64,000 nt of DNA, taken from contig CM035807.1 of NCBI GenBank assembly GCA_020466095.1, forward strand, positions 36,522,039 through 36,586,038. The letters run 5' to 3'. The position numbers were made by a program, and so were the translations under genes. Under the pieces are notes generated by a model. The model was not told the origin of the DNA. It worked only from the letters and a program-made list of their open reading frames with translations, and searched no databases. Position 1 is the stretch's first letter, and each line of letters starts with the position of its first letter. This document shows positions 37,703 through 48,907 of this stretch, piece after piece. This DNA comes from Chlorops oryzae (Eukaryota; Arthropoda; Insecta; Diptera; Chloropidae).

Positions 37703-38989
37703 TTAGGTGTAGTAAAAAGAAATCCATTATTTTTGCATTAAATTGAGGGCTTTATTTAAGATAGTTAGAATGACCCGATTTAGGTCAAATATGCGCCGTT
37801 TTGTTCGATAACTTGTTGCCATTTTAAAGGTAATTTCATTATGCCTCTCTCATAGAAGCCCTCGGTCCTATTAGCAAAAAATTGAGACAGTCGAATTTAA
37901 GAAGCCTCTCTTGGAGCGAATGTTTCACCAGCAAAATTGTTCGCCATGGACAGGAACAGATGGTAATCACTTGGTGCCAGGTCCGGACTATAAGGTGGAT
38001 GCAGAAGAACCTCCCAACCAAACTCCCGGAGCTTCTGGCGAGTCACTATCGATGTGTGTGGCCTGGCGTTGTCCTGATGGAACACAATTCCTCTCCTATT
38101 GTCCAAAGCTGGCCGCTTATGGGCGATTGCTTCCTTCAGACGGTCCAATTGTTGACAGTAGAGTTCCGAGTTAAGAGTTTTGCCGTATGGGAGCAGCTCA
38201 TAGTAGATAATTCCCTGCCAATCCCACCAAACACACAGCAAAACCTTCCTGGCCGTCAATCCTGGCTTGGCCACCGTTTCCGCCGGTTCACCGTGTTTCG
38301 ACCACGACCGTTTTCGCTTGACGTTGTCGTAAGTGACCCACTTTTCATCACCAGTCACCAACCGCTTCAGAAATGGGTCGATTTTGTTGCGGTTCAGCAG
38401 CGATTCGCAGATGGAAATTCGGTCTATGAGGTTTTTTGCGTTAACTCGTGTGGCACCCATACATCGAGCTTCTTTGTGTATCCAGCCTTATTCAAATGGT
38501 TCCAAACGGTTTTTTGTGCAATCTTTAGCTCTTTTGCAATCGAAACAGTGCTAACATGACGGTCGGACTCGATAATTTCCATGATTTTATCGACATTTTC
38601 GACAATTGGCCTTCCAGTGCGTGGTGCATCCTTGACATCGAAGTTACCGGAACGGAATCGACGAAACCAAAATTGCGCATGATTGGCTGTTACAGTATCA
38701 GGTCCATAAACGCTATTCACATTTTCAGCCGCCTGGCTTGCGTTTTCTCCCTTAGCGAAGAAAAACTGTTAAATGTAGCGAATTTTCTCTTTGCTGATGT
38801 TCATCTTTGACAAGCTCTCGAACAAAACTGAATCAATCAATCAAAAAAGTGTCAAAAAAGCTTTTTTAGTAGGAACTGTCATCTTTCTAATGCCCCCTAG
38901 CGGAACACGATCGGACTTATACAACGCGAGATGCAGATAAATAACGCCATCTATTGGAAAAATAATGGATTTCTTTTTACTACACCTAA
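37703..38989 (-). mobile_element. Full-length mariner element with perfect ends, inactive gene
   Basis: The 1287-bp element has 32-bp terminal inverted repeats that match exactly (TTAGGTGTAGTAAAAAGAAA then TCCATTATTTTT) and sits between TA dinucleotides at 37,701-37,702 and 38,990-38,991, the usual mariner target. Length and ends are those of a complete member. The transposase runs on the minus strand and is broken in three places. Because both ends are intact, the element could in principle still be a substrate for an active transposase elsewhere in the genome. That is inference. Confidence 0.97.
37780..38804 (-). pseudogene. Mariner transposase (DD34D), inactivated
   Basis: The protein catalyses cut-and-paste transposition of the surrounding element. 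The minus-strand frame starts MNISKEKIRYI at 38,804 and ends ...IEQNGAYLT at 37,780, about 341 codons, the normal size. The N-terminal helix-turn-helix half (FWFRRFRSGNFDVKDAPRTG) is followed by the linker signature WVPHEL, the first Asp in TGDEKW, the second in HQDNARPHTS and the third in YSPDLAPSDYH. There are exactly 34 residues between the second and third Asp, so it is a DD34D mariner. Breaks seen: a TAA at codon 12 (38,769-38,771), a one-base loss in the A-run at about 38,432-38,437, and a premature TAA at 37,897-37,899, after which the C-terminal tail is still readable. The catalytic residues are all kept, which implies fairly recent decay. Confidence 0.95.
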
Positions 38990-38991
38990 TA

Positions 38992-41900
38992 TATATCTAT
39001 GTATGTGAGTAATTGCAAGGCTATGGACAAAATAAACAATTTTAAAGTGCTTCATATTAATCAATGGTATCAGGATGTCCAGCAGCCAAACGACAAGAGC
39101 TGACGATGTTAACATAACCACCAACAAGCCTTAAAAGCGCCACAAACGAAATTGAAAGTAAATGTTAGAAGTGCCTATGAGTCCATGCATAGGCACGAAT
39201 ATGCGCACACATCAGCAACGCCTTAACAATGCGACATAGATAGATATATTGGCACGCATGCATTAGAATCGCAGCCGAGCAGCATCAGAGCGGCTTTTAG
39301 ATGCAGCCGCAGGCAAACGCACAGCGCTCTTCGTGCAACAGTTGTTCAAAGTCGATTTTTGGCAAATGTTTTCATTTCATTCGGCTTGCGATGTTGCGGT
39401 TGTTGCTTTGTGTTTGTTTAGTGTTTATCACAGCGGCATGGGGAGTGATTACGTTCGTGTGTATTTTCGTTTTTGTGGAAAAGTGTATCTAACTTTTTGG
39501 CTTAGTATCGGAGCGTCAACAGGTGTGTGCTCTACATGCACAACCATGCACACAAAAACACACACATTCGCAGACATTGAAAACCCCATCTAGTGCTTCA
39601 AACGTATGTATGAAAGCATTTACCCAATTTCCTGTTCGGCAGCCAAAGTTTTGTGTGCTAAGGTCTTCTGAAATTGTCGACGAGTAAATTAATTTATAAA
39701 TCTTCAGTAAATATTTTGTTTCGGTATTTTAGCATCTGAAATATTAATGATTTGATGATTTTGGTTAAGCAATTTGGGATATTTTATTCAATAACAAGCC
39801 ACTTGGGTCGAATAAAATTATGTTGTCTAATCGGGAAAATATTTCTACAGTTATATGTCCTGTCATTTTAATAAAATATTGAGGTAAGTTTGCGTAAATA
39901 ACATTGGTTCTCAATGATTTTTTTATTTGTAATTTTCGAATTGCCTCAAAATCATTTTGATCCCGGGTACTATCACGATCAACGACCGTCCATTGACTGC
40001 TGCTGGTGCTTACCAACCTATAGACTCAGACCTTTCGGACGACTCGGAAAATATTCCCTTGGCCATGCTGAGATTATCTCAGTGAGATGCATCGAAACAT
40101 CTTTCACTACAAAGTTCGCAGCACCAAAAACAATAAAACAAAAAAATCAATAAGAAACAAAGCCGTTCATTATCAGGCTCAAGTGATTAAATTTAAATAA
40201 AGCTATACGAAAACTCTTAATCCAGTTTTAGCTCTTTATTTCAATCAAGTTAAAAAGAGGCCTTAAAAGTTACACGTGTTTTTTGAAAGGCCCAAAAAGA
40301 TTTTTTTTTTATCGCAATTCAACAGGTTCTCCGAAAAAGTTTTGTTATAGGATATTTTGTTAATGTGTTAACATTCATCAAATAAAATTACAAAAAATAT
40401 CGGATTGCTATCAGCAATATATTTAAAGTTGTAACAAGAAAAGTGTTTGAGAGGCTTCATATGGTACATTTACGCTAATTCTATATTCTTCCAAATAAAA
40501 TTGTGATGTCTTAAGGATTATGAAAGCTTAGTCGGTCAAGCCCGAGTTTAATATACCCACGCTCCCGACGAAATTGTCATCATTGCACTATGGGGTATTT
40601 GGCCCAAAAAGTACGACAAAATCCAATTTTCAAAATTGAATATTTGAGAAATTTTTCCTTATGTTTGGGTAGGACACTTATGGACGATACTGTAACCATA
40701 TATTTCTTTTTCAAAAATCTCCGTTAAAAAGCATTATTGCTGTTGAAAGTAGAGCGAACGGACGTGAAGCACGTGCAATTTTTAAACAGCCAAATACATT
40801 ACCACTTTTGAACATTATTTTTTTTTTTTTTAGTTAAAAAGGTGATGTACATTTTTATAATTAAAATGGATATTGCAAAGCAAGGTATGTCGTATCTTCT
40901 AGTGTTAATTTGAGTGCATTTGCACGAATACTGTTCTTAAAACAGAGTGATTTGAGGCACATAAAAGTGGCGCTTTTTGTCTTAATCACAGCTTTTATTA
41001 GTCATTTTGTTTAGGTTCTCCGCCGTTCCCCGAAGTGATTTTTGATTTTTAAGTTTAAGCCATTTTTCCTCTTACACATTGTTCAAATTGGCTGCTACTA
41101 ACTGCTACTTTGGATTATATAATGCATTTAAATGCACCATATTGTTTCTAATAAAGCCATATTTTCTGATATGTTCCTTGGATAAATGTTCTAAATTTTT
41201 TTCAGTATGGTCGAATACAGATTCGTAACTCGATTAGCTATTTATATGAAGTTCAAGGAGTATGATGAGACTAGCCTGTCAGCGAAACTTGATGGCATGA
41301 CAAATGATACAATGGGTGCATTCAACAGACTCAACTGTTGTGAAACTGTTGAGTTAAATTCGGCGGGCTTTATTTCCAAAAATGTACACTGAGCGAACTT
41401 ATTCATGATTTTTTTAAAAGGGCGCATTGTTATTCACAGTGCTTTTGATTTTCGAGCAGAACAAAAATTTCAAAAGAAAAATGGTTGAGTCAACAACATT
41501 ATTGGTTGATTTCAAAGGAAATGGGTTTAATTACATTTCTTTACGTTCGGTATAATTCTCATTTGCTCTTAGAATTTTTTTGTGGGGTTATGTTCAGCAG
41601 AGGGCTCTGTGGCCATTTGCTTTGAACGTTAATCAAATTTGTTTTGACATTTCTTCTTTTATAGTTATTTTGTTTTGGAATATTTTTTTTATTTTAAAAA
41701 TTATCTTGTCATTTCAATTACGTCCGTGGTTGGTTCAACAATTTAAATTTAAATCCATTTTTGAAAATTATCATTTCAATTCAACCTGAAATATGGTTGA
41801 TTCAAATGGAAAATCTTAATTTTTTCCAACAAGACAAATTTTTAAAATTAAAAATATTCCTTGTTGAAGCCGTTTTGTATGTTTTTTCTTTTGATTGAAC

Positions 41901-43168
41901 CAGTTTTCTGGTTGATTTTTTTTTTCTGTGTAGTAATTTTGAGAAAATTTTACAAGGAAATCTTCTCGAAACGACTGCAACATTGACATTAAAAACAGGC
42001 CCGTATTTGTTCTCAATAAGAAGAATGAAAATACCATCAAAGCTTTTTGGCAAAACTGCATTAGAGATGTTGCTTCCATTTGCAATCAATGGGAATTTTG
42101 AAGAAAATACGGAAGAAAGTAGCGCATTAGGCTATTCCCCTTAGGATTGAAAGTTAGAAAATTATGAACCACAAATATTTACTTATAATATAGGTATAAT
42201 AAACTAATCAACTACTGCTTTGTTTTGATTTTTTTTTTTTTTTATTTTATTTTTGCAGACTGGCCTGAATCCAACGGTTCCTCCTATTTCGGCCACGGGG
42301 AATCGAACTGCATCATTCCTTTTTTGAGTTACAATTACGGTTTCATACAAAAATTTTTTAAAGTTTTTTACTCCAAATTTTGGCGTATTTCTGTGCATGA
42401 GTTGAAGTCTGGTATTCTTTACTAACATGCCAAATAATTCTCCCGAAAACACCGTGGTGATAAAATGCGCCATTAGGGAGCTATACCCATTTAAAACTCA
42501 AAAATCATTTATTGTGTTATTAGTATTTTAAATATTTCGAAGTATACTTCAGGGATTTTTCATATGAAAAATTAATTAATATAAAAAACCGGAGCGAAGT
42601 GCCATAATATAACCGGTAGGATTTGGACCGCTCAAAGGCCAATCCTTCTTGAATTCATGGGAGAAAATAAAATTGTTATTTTACCAATAAATTTGGCTTC
42701 ATTAACTTGCAGGTGAATTAATTCACAGAATTAAAGTTACGATATACATTGGCAAAACGGGTCAGTTAGACTTTTAGCTCAAAATTAAATTTTGAGCTTC
42801 AAAAACTTTGTAATTTGAAATTTGAATTTCTCATGCATTCAAATTGACCATTAGTTAAAAACTTTGGAGTCTGTTATTTTAAAGGCGGCAGTACAGTAAT
42901 TGGACTATTAAGAAGCCTTACGAAGAAGCGTCAAAGTCAATTGAAGGAGTACCTATGACTGCTCCCATTCCCTACAGAAATTGAAAAAAAAAAACATGTC
43001 GCACAAACTTTTGAATTTGAATGCTTTTTTGAAATGGTTATTTCCCAGCGAGTTTTTGGAAAAAAAACTTTAATGTTTAGAAATATTTGAACATACTTTA
43101 TTATTCCTCGGTCCTAAAGTGTCCACTTCAATCAAAATTTTTGTTTCCATTAGCAACACACGTATAAA
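38992..43168. other. No firm gene; GC-richer patch near 39.2-39.6 kb
   Basis: The patch at 39,260-39,560 is leader-like. Frames following pyrimidine-AG strings at about 41,205 and 42,258 could be exons but carry no recognisable sequence. The rest is AT-rich. Confidence 0.4.
40522..40592 (+). repeat. Fragment of the 630-bp dispersed repeat
   Basis: GAAAGCTTAGTCGGTCAAGC and the following AATATACCCACGCTCCCGAC match the first ~60 bases of copy B. The match then stops. Confidence 0.7.
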
Positions 43169-43801
43169 CAAGTAAGAAAGCTAAAGTCGGTCAAGCCCGA
43201 CTTTGAAATACCCAGCGTCCCGACATTGTAAGCGCACTATGTTTTGCTTCTCTATTTGTGGGCGTGGTAGTGGGAGGGCCACATAAATTATTTCCCTACA
43301 TCTTTCATTCGCCTTGCTGAACCTATGCTGCGAATTTGAAGCTTCTACGACTTTTACTTCGGAAGCTACGATAAGCCCTTATTTTTGGGCTTATTTGTGG
43401 GCGTGGCTCGAGGAAGACGGTGTCAATTTTTTTCCAGGATATGTCCCCTTTTGTAGTTTGAGTGGTTCGAAAGTTACAAGCATTTTACTGAAAACACAAT
43501 AAATTCATTTGTGGGCGTGGCAGTGGGCGGATGTCTCCCATTTTTACTTAGGCTCATACTCGGATCCCCATATGCATGTGTGACAAATTTAGACTTCATT
43601 GGTTCAGCCGTTCCGGAGGAGATCCGACCACGGACGGATGGACAGACGGACGGACGGTCAGATGGACAGACGGACATGTCTAAATCGATTCAGTTTTTGA
43701 TCCTGATCATTTCTATATATATTTTTCTATATCTCCGGACCTTAATTCTTCCTGTTACAAGATTTGCACAAAACTAATATACCCCGCTTACGCTGGGTAT
43801 A
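43169..43801 (+). repeat. 630-bp dispersed repeat, copy B
   Basis: Starts CAAGTAAGAAAGCTAAAGTC and ends ACGCTGGGTATA. It is the full-length inverse of 15,641-16,270. It contains GTGGGCGTGG boxes near 43,258, 43,397 and 43,511, and a GGACGGATGGACAGACGG run near 43,634. Open frames of 62 and 88 codons here are not conserved as a protein with copy A. The family is scattered at least five times in this window (7.1, 10.5, 15.6, 40.5, 43.2, 58.3 kb), with only two complete copies. Confidence 0.85.
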
Positions 43802-44035
43802 AAAAGTACTTTGGAGACTTCAAAAAGCAATATTCTTCGTTAGAGGTAGCACTGACGAAACGAAATAAAGGAACTGACATTTATTTCGTACGAAATTTGT
43901 TGAGCGCATCGAAAGCATTTGAGTAGGTTGAATGTTTTTATAATTCTTGCACTGAATCAATGAAAATCGACTGGAAATCCCGGAAGCTATGAAAATCTTT
44001 TGTTTGTTGAAAATAGACCCTTACATACATACATA

Positions 44036-45505
44036 GGTACCCTGCAGGGAATTGAACCGATTTTAAAGTAATTTAAGGGGACCTTCTGGTCTAGAATTTT
44101 TTGAAAATTGATTTTTTTTAAAATATATTTCGGAAGAATAGACTTTTAAGAATATGCTGGCAAAGTTTCGTGAAAATATTGACAATATTTGTTTTGCTAC
44201 AGCCTTTGTAGAAGGTGGAGACAGCAGGCAGCGCGCTTGATCAAAGCAACTTTGAACGCGTTTATCTCAAAACTACTTTTTTTGACCTGGTGTGAATGAA
44301 AACAAAAAAACCATCGAACCGATTTGTCTGGAATTTTTATATATTATCCATAACATCAATGGCTATGGCCCGAACTAGAATCCAATTTTTATTTCAAGAA
44401 CTTCATATTTTTTCATCAAAAAAATGGTAAAAAAAAGGGGAGTTTTTAATGGTTGAAATAAAAAAGTGCGCCATTTTGTCAATTTAAAAAAAAAATTTTT
44501 ATTCTAGTTCCTGCCATAGCCGCATTCATTCTGAATAATAACACATTTTTGTTTTTTTTTCCGATTACCAGAACTGCCAAAATCTTTCACACCACGGAGG
44601 TACTTTTTCAAAGAGGGTCCACTTCAACGCCATTTTTAAAAGAAAAAAAAAAAAAAAAATTTACAACAACATTTTTTAGTTTTTGTCAATAAAGAATATA
44701 AGTAATAAGACTTCATACTTAGAAAATCGTTTTTTATTTGGCTTAATACCAAAAAAAAAAACATGAAAATACCCTAAATTTTCGTGCTCTAGACCAGAAG
44801 GTCCCCTTAAAGTTAGCTTTTTAATAAACCCAACTGGTTGATTAATCGACTTCTTTCCTTGGCTTCAACTCACTAGTTTAACGTGGCGATGTCCTAGGCA
44901 GTAGTCAATTGTCCGTTCCTGCATGACTTTGTAACTAAATAATATCTGGCTACTTTTGAGTTGACTTAAAGTCAGAAAACGAAAACACTGATTTAAATTG
45001 GTTAAAACATTTTCAATAAAAAATTGCTTTCATTAGAATTCCCTTGTTCGGTTTTATCTTTTTCGTTTTCAGCAGAAGAAAAATATTTTATTTATGAATG
45101 TGAAAATGTTTTTCAAGCGATGCATCAGAAAGAAATCCATTTTGACTGACTTACGTTTCGAACTGCCGTTTGGGGTCTCATCAGTGCAATTTTTACGGAT
45201 TGGTTGACTATTGATTTGAATCTCGGTTAGCGTTTTAAACTAAGTTTGAGTGCAATTCATACCCTTGAATTATAACATCAGAAATATATTATTTTCGTAT
45301 CCAGTTTGGTTGATGTCTGCATGACTTTTCAATCGATTTCTAGTCAGTTGTGATGTAGTTGGCATAAAGTTAAATTTTAGAAATTTCCTATATTGCGCTT
45401 GTTTGATGTCTAGATGACTTGTTAACCGATTTCTAGGCAGTTGCGAAAAAGTTCGCTTTTCATTAACTTATTTACTAATCGGTTGATAAAAGTCCTGCAG
45501 GGTAC
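44036..45505. mobile_element. 1.47-kb terminal-inverted-repeat element with another element inserted
   Basis: The left end GTACCCTGCAGG followed by AACCGATT pairs with CCTGCAGGGTAC preceded by AATCGGTT at the right. In its right half a ~40-base motif occurs at least twice (45,312-45,352 and 45,404-45,443, sharing TGATGTCT(G/A)(C/G)ATGACTT and CGATTTCTAG(T/G)CAGTTG), a subterminal-repeat layout. The TTAA-flanked element at 44,073-44,810 lies inside it. No transposase is visible. The exact outer limits and target duplication are uncertain. Confidence 0.55.
44073..44810. mobile_element. TTAA-flanked MITE, family 2
   Basis: TTAA at 44,073-44,076 and 44,807-44,810 flank a 730-bp core that starts GGGGACCTTCTGGTCTAGA and ends in its exact 19-base inverse. 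Including the TTAA and one further base, the inverted repeat is 24 bp. The interior is AT-rich with poly-A tracts and shares the TTGAACGCGTTTATCTC type of string with family 1, suggesting related origins. It is non-coding and non-autonomous. TTAA suggests a piggyBac-like enzyme. It lies inside the GTACCCTGCAGG element. Confidence 0.85.
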
Positions 45506-45513
45506 ATATTTTA

Positions 45514-46139
45514 TAAGGTACCAGTGATGTACCATCGGGAAAATACCCAAAATACCCTGTTGGGTATTTTGGGTTTTTTCCGGGTATTTTTCCGAACCTC
45601 TTGAAAACACCCGAAATTCGGGTCTTTCTTTTTTTATATTTTACAGCTGAAAAATATTAGTTTTCTGTCAAAAATTTCATTCCTGGCTGTTTTATACTAT
45701 TTAAACATCACTATCATAAATGGAAAACGGAAAGAACCTTCAGCACTTTTGGATGGATATACAATAGGAAACGAAATCGATTAACTACAGAGAGGGCAGG
45801 AAAACTGACTTATCTCTCCTACAATTTTAAACTGTGCAAATAAGTGTTGGATGGGCACTCTGATGTTGATTCAAATGATGAACCCACCGACTTTTCGGAC
45901 AGTTCCGATAGTCAGTAAAAACTTTTTCAATAAAAATACCTTCAAATAAAATCATAAATTTTCGTAAACTCTGCTTTTATAAAAAAATTTTCAATTTATT
46001 AAGAATTTATCGCCAAATTAAATGACCAGTTGGAAAAAACCCAATTTACCGGCGAAAACACCCAATTCACCGGGTTTTTTTCGTCGGGAATTTACCCCGA
46101 AAATGAAAATACCCATTTTGGTACATCACTGTAAGGTAC
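45514..46139. mobile_element. hAT element, internally deleted, with 8-bp target duplication
   Basis: TAAGGTAC occurs directly at 45,514-45,521 and 46,132-46,139. Between them the 610-bp element begins CAGTGATGTACCA and ends in its exact inverse. An 8-bp duplication with CA..TG ends is diagnostic of hAT transposons. The left terminal region also carries several GGGTATTTT-type inverted blocks. It retains a piece of the transposase C-terminus (separate entry) and has therefore lost most of the gene. It lies nine bases beyond the end of the neighbouring GTACCCTGCAGG element. Confidence 0.93.
45742..45918 (+). pseudogene. C-terminal remnant of a hAT transposase
   Basis: The frame reads STFGWIYNRKRNRLTTERAG then KLTYLSYNFKLCK, meets a TAA at 45,841-45,843, and continues in frame with an acidic tail (DGHSDVDSNDEPTDFSDSSD) to a stop at 45,916-45,918. 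A Gly-Trp-Ile-x-x-x-Lys-Arg-Asn-Arg-Leu block followed by a Lys-Leu-x-x-x-x-x-Asn-x-Lys-Leu stretch is typical of the C-terminal dimerisation region of hAT transposases, which often end in an acidic tail. Position inside a hAT-type element confirms the call. The BED finger, RNase-H-like core and most of the dimerisation domain are missing. Confidence 0.75.
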
Positions 46140-46913
46140 CCAGCAAAATCTGCTTCGAAATGTTACCAACACAAATGCAAGTATTTTGATGTTCACTCAC
46201 ACATATGCGATTTCCAACGTGCAAGAGAGGGACAGTTGCCATATGTACACAAAATGTTATCGAATAAAGTTCCCGGTGCCCATTTAGCTTTACCAAGAGA
46301 CATTCCTGGAAAAATTCTGAATTTTTTGAAATTTTTTAAATGACATTTAGAGGTCGCTACCAGCGGTCAAAGTTATCCAAATAAACTCAATATATGAAAT
46401 TGTTAGTTTCATATAAAATATGTGTTCCTGATGTGTATGATGTTCAGCAGTTAACATCTACACCCTTATAAAGTATAAATATTATAGGCTCTAAACAAAA
46501 ATAGGTAATGTGTCGAATTTAAAAACATCTTTAAAATTTTAATATATCGCACACAAATCACTAAACCGGCACAATTCAAAATTTTTTCAACCAGTTTTTT
46601 CATGTTCGCCAACATCTTACTCTGGAAAAGGAACACTTGGAAAATTAACATTGATATTTATTGATTCTGCAGTTAATTAAGAATAATATAAATGTAGAAA
46701 AGGAATGGTTTTTAAATGCGTCGAGAGTTATTGGCTGCTTGTCCAATAAATGCAAAATTTTTAGTTGTGCCGATTTAGTGATTAGTATGCGATATAAGCT
46801 GGGTAATTTGTATACATAAACTGACAATTCGTTGGCTTAAAGTGTAAAGCTACGAACTAACAATTTCGAAACTTTACAGGGTAAACAAAAAATTTTTTTT
46901 TAATTTCAAGACT

Positions 46914-47230
46914 TAGGCCCGATATTGCAGTGCATACTTAAGGTCTCCTTAGAACTTAAATAAAGCTTAAGTCTGTAAAGCATTTTAACAGTAAAAACTT
47001 TAAGTGCGCCTTAAATAAGTTTTCAAATTAATTTAATGAAGGAATTTCACTAATTTTACGAATTTGAAAAAAGTATAAACAAAAAATATCGGTTTTTTCA
47101 AATGTTGCCTGCCAAAAACACTTTTCCTGAGTTTTGCATAAAAATTGACGGTTAAGCCGCTTGACACTTAAGATGTTCTTAAGTCTTCAAGCTTCCTTAA
47201 CTTAAGTATACACTATTATATCGGGCCTTA
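46914..47230. mobile_element. TTA-flanked MITE, Harbinger-like
   Basis: Direct TTA at 46,914-46,916 and 47,228-47,230 flank a 311-bp core (46,917-47,227). GGCCCGATATTGCAGTG at the left pairs with the inverse of the right end (GGCCCGATATAATAGTG), and the pairing continues through ATACTTAAG. The interior has many CTTAAG-type palindromic bits and no coding content. Length, TTA target and GGCC ends fit PIF/Harbinger MITEs. Confidence 0.75.
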
Positions 47231-48763
47231 AAGCTTAGGAAGGAAACCCAAAATATGGATGGTTTATTTTCCTCCTATATGAAGTCTCTTCTAAATTCTA
47301 TTCTGTGCACTATAAAAAAGCTACGTTCGAGTCACTTGTTTGTGTTAGCTATGAACTGTACCACAGTTAGACTTAGCAGGTTTACTCATCACCAAATTAT
47401 CTGTATTTACAATTTCAAATTAGAAAAGGTTTTTTTGCCTTACGATGCAGTGTGCTATTTTTCCTTCGGATGACACCGAAAAGTCGGAATCGGTTGAAAG
47501 TGGACTTAGCAGGTTTACACTTTATACCGACGACTTGCATTAATACAAAAACCACATATATAAAAAAAGGCCGATATATTGATTCGATACATATCGATCG
47601 AAAATCGTTTCGACCGATAATATCGAAGTCGATACTTTTGCCAATATCGCCCATCCCTAATATGAAGCCTTTTTATCGTCACGAAAATCTTCAGAATATT
47701 TCGTTTACATTGTGTGGTCTTGGGGTCTGTTTAAACAAAAACTGGCTATTAATTTAGTTGTATCGGGTATTGTATTGCCAGGCTCGCTGGAACATGACAG
47801 CCTCATTTGATTTTCTAACATATGTATGTGAAGGGTTAAAATTCATACCAAGCGCAGATCAATAAAAAAGTTTGGAGTTGCGAGACCGTTTTTTGTATGG
47901 ATATTTATAATAGTTTCAAACGTTTCATTATGTATCTAATACAATCATGGGCGTATCCAGAATTTCAGTTAGGGGGTGGGGTTTGATACAAATAGTTTGT
48001 TCTATGAAAGTTTTAAGATTCTTGCCTTTAATCAGAGTGGGTGTCTCATGCAAGCACAAGTCTCCTTTTATATTCTGAAATATAAATTAGGATCTTTTGT
48101 TTCACTTCTTGACACTTTTGAAAAACTCTTTTGGGGTGTATATTGAGCAGGAAGCATTAGGGGATGGTAGCTGCCCCTCCCTGCCCTTCTGCCTATTGTA
48201 AAGATAATCCACATGCCCATGAATGCAATCGATTCTGTGAATTCCTGATTTAAACATTTCTTCTTCGTTTTGAGTTGCATTGAAGCGATTTATTCGGCTG
48301 CTTTGATTGCTTTAACTACATAAAATTATCCAAGATTTCAGTTATAATGCAAAATTTGTCGTGGCACCTGGTTGCAAGCGGAAATGGAGCAGACGTGTGA
48401 TTTATGATAAAAATATGAATTCCAAAATTGGTTCCTAAAGTCAATCGAATCATTTTTTTTTTTACTGGTTTTCATTTTATGCTTAAATAAAGCAAAACAC
48501 TTTGCAAACATTTGAGGCTCAAAGCTCTTCCAAAACGATTTCATTGATTAAAGTTCCTATTGCTGCTGCAACAATTTAAAGAATCACAACCAATAAACTC
48601 TTGACGTTTGCACTCCTTAGGTCAAAACTCCTTACTTTCTATTGAAAATTTTTAAAAGTATGTGTTTTATGGTCAGTCGGGACTGAAAATTCTTCTCACT
48701 TGCACTTTGCACTTTGAATTTTTCGCAGAGCCTGTCGTCATATCAATAAATTTTTAACCTTTA
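47231..48763. other. No gene; probable transposon end
   Basis: The string GCCAATATCGCCCATCCCTA at about 47,640-47,659 reads on the other strand as TAGGGATGGGCGATATTGGC, a common hAT-type terminus, next to ATCGAT-rich imperfect palindromes (47,570-47,640). The opposite end was not found. CATGGGCGTATCCAGAATT at about 47,946 is also a familiar insect MITE-like terminus. Confidence 0.35.
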
Positions 48764-48907
48764 GGGGCTATCTCTAGCTCTGTCAGAAATGATAAACTTC
48801 ATTTAAAAAAAAAACGCTTCAGAAATTAATCCGAATTTTTCTCAAGTGTTTTTTTATATGAAGTTTTTCATTTCTGTTTCATTTCAGGAAGAACTGGAGA
48901 ACGCCCC
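48764..48907. mobile_element. Small MITE, copy 1 of GGGGCTATCT family
   Basis: GGGGCTATCTCTAGCTCTGT at the left pairs with the right end (…AACTGGAGAACGCCCC), and the interior TTCATATAAAAA/TTTTTATATGAA type arms also pair, so nearly the whole 144 bp folds. It aligns end to end with 57,591-57,727. Flanks are TTA on the left and TAA on the right. Confidence 0.8.

Noticed and set aside
47560..47660. hAT-like terminus TAGGGATGGGCGATA on the minus strand
   Set aside because: Only one end seen, so no element could be bounded.
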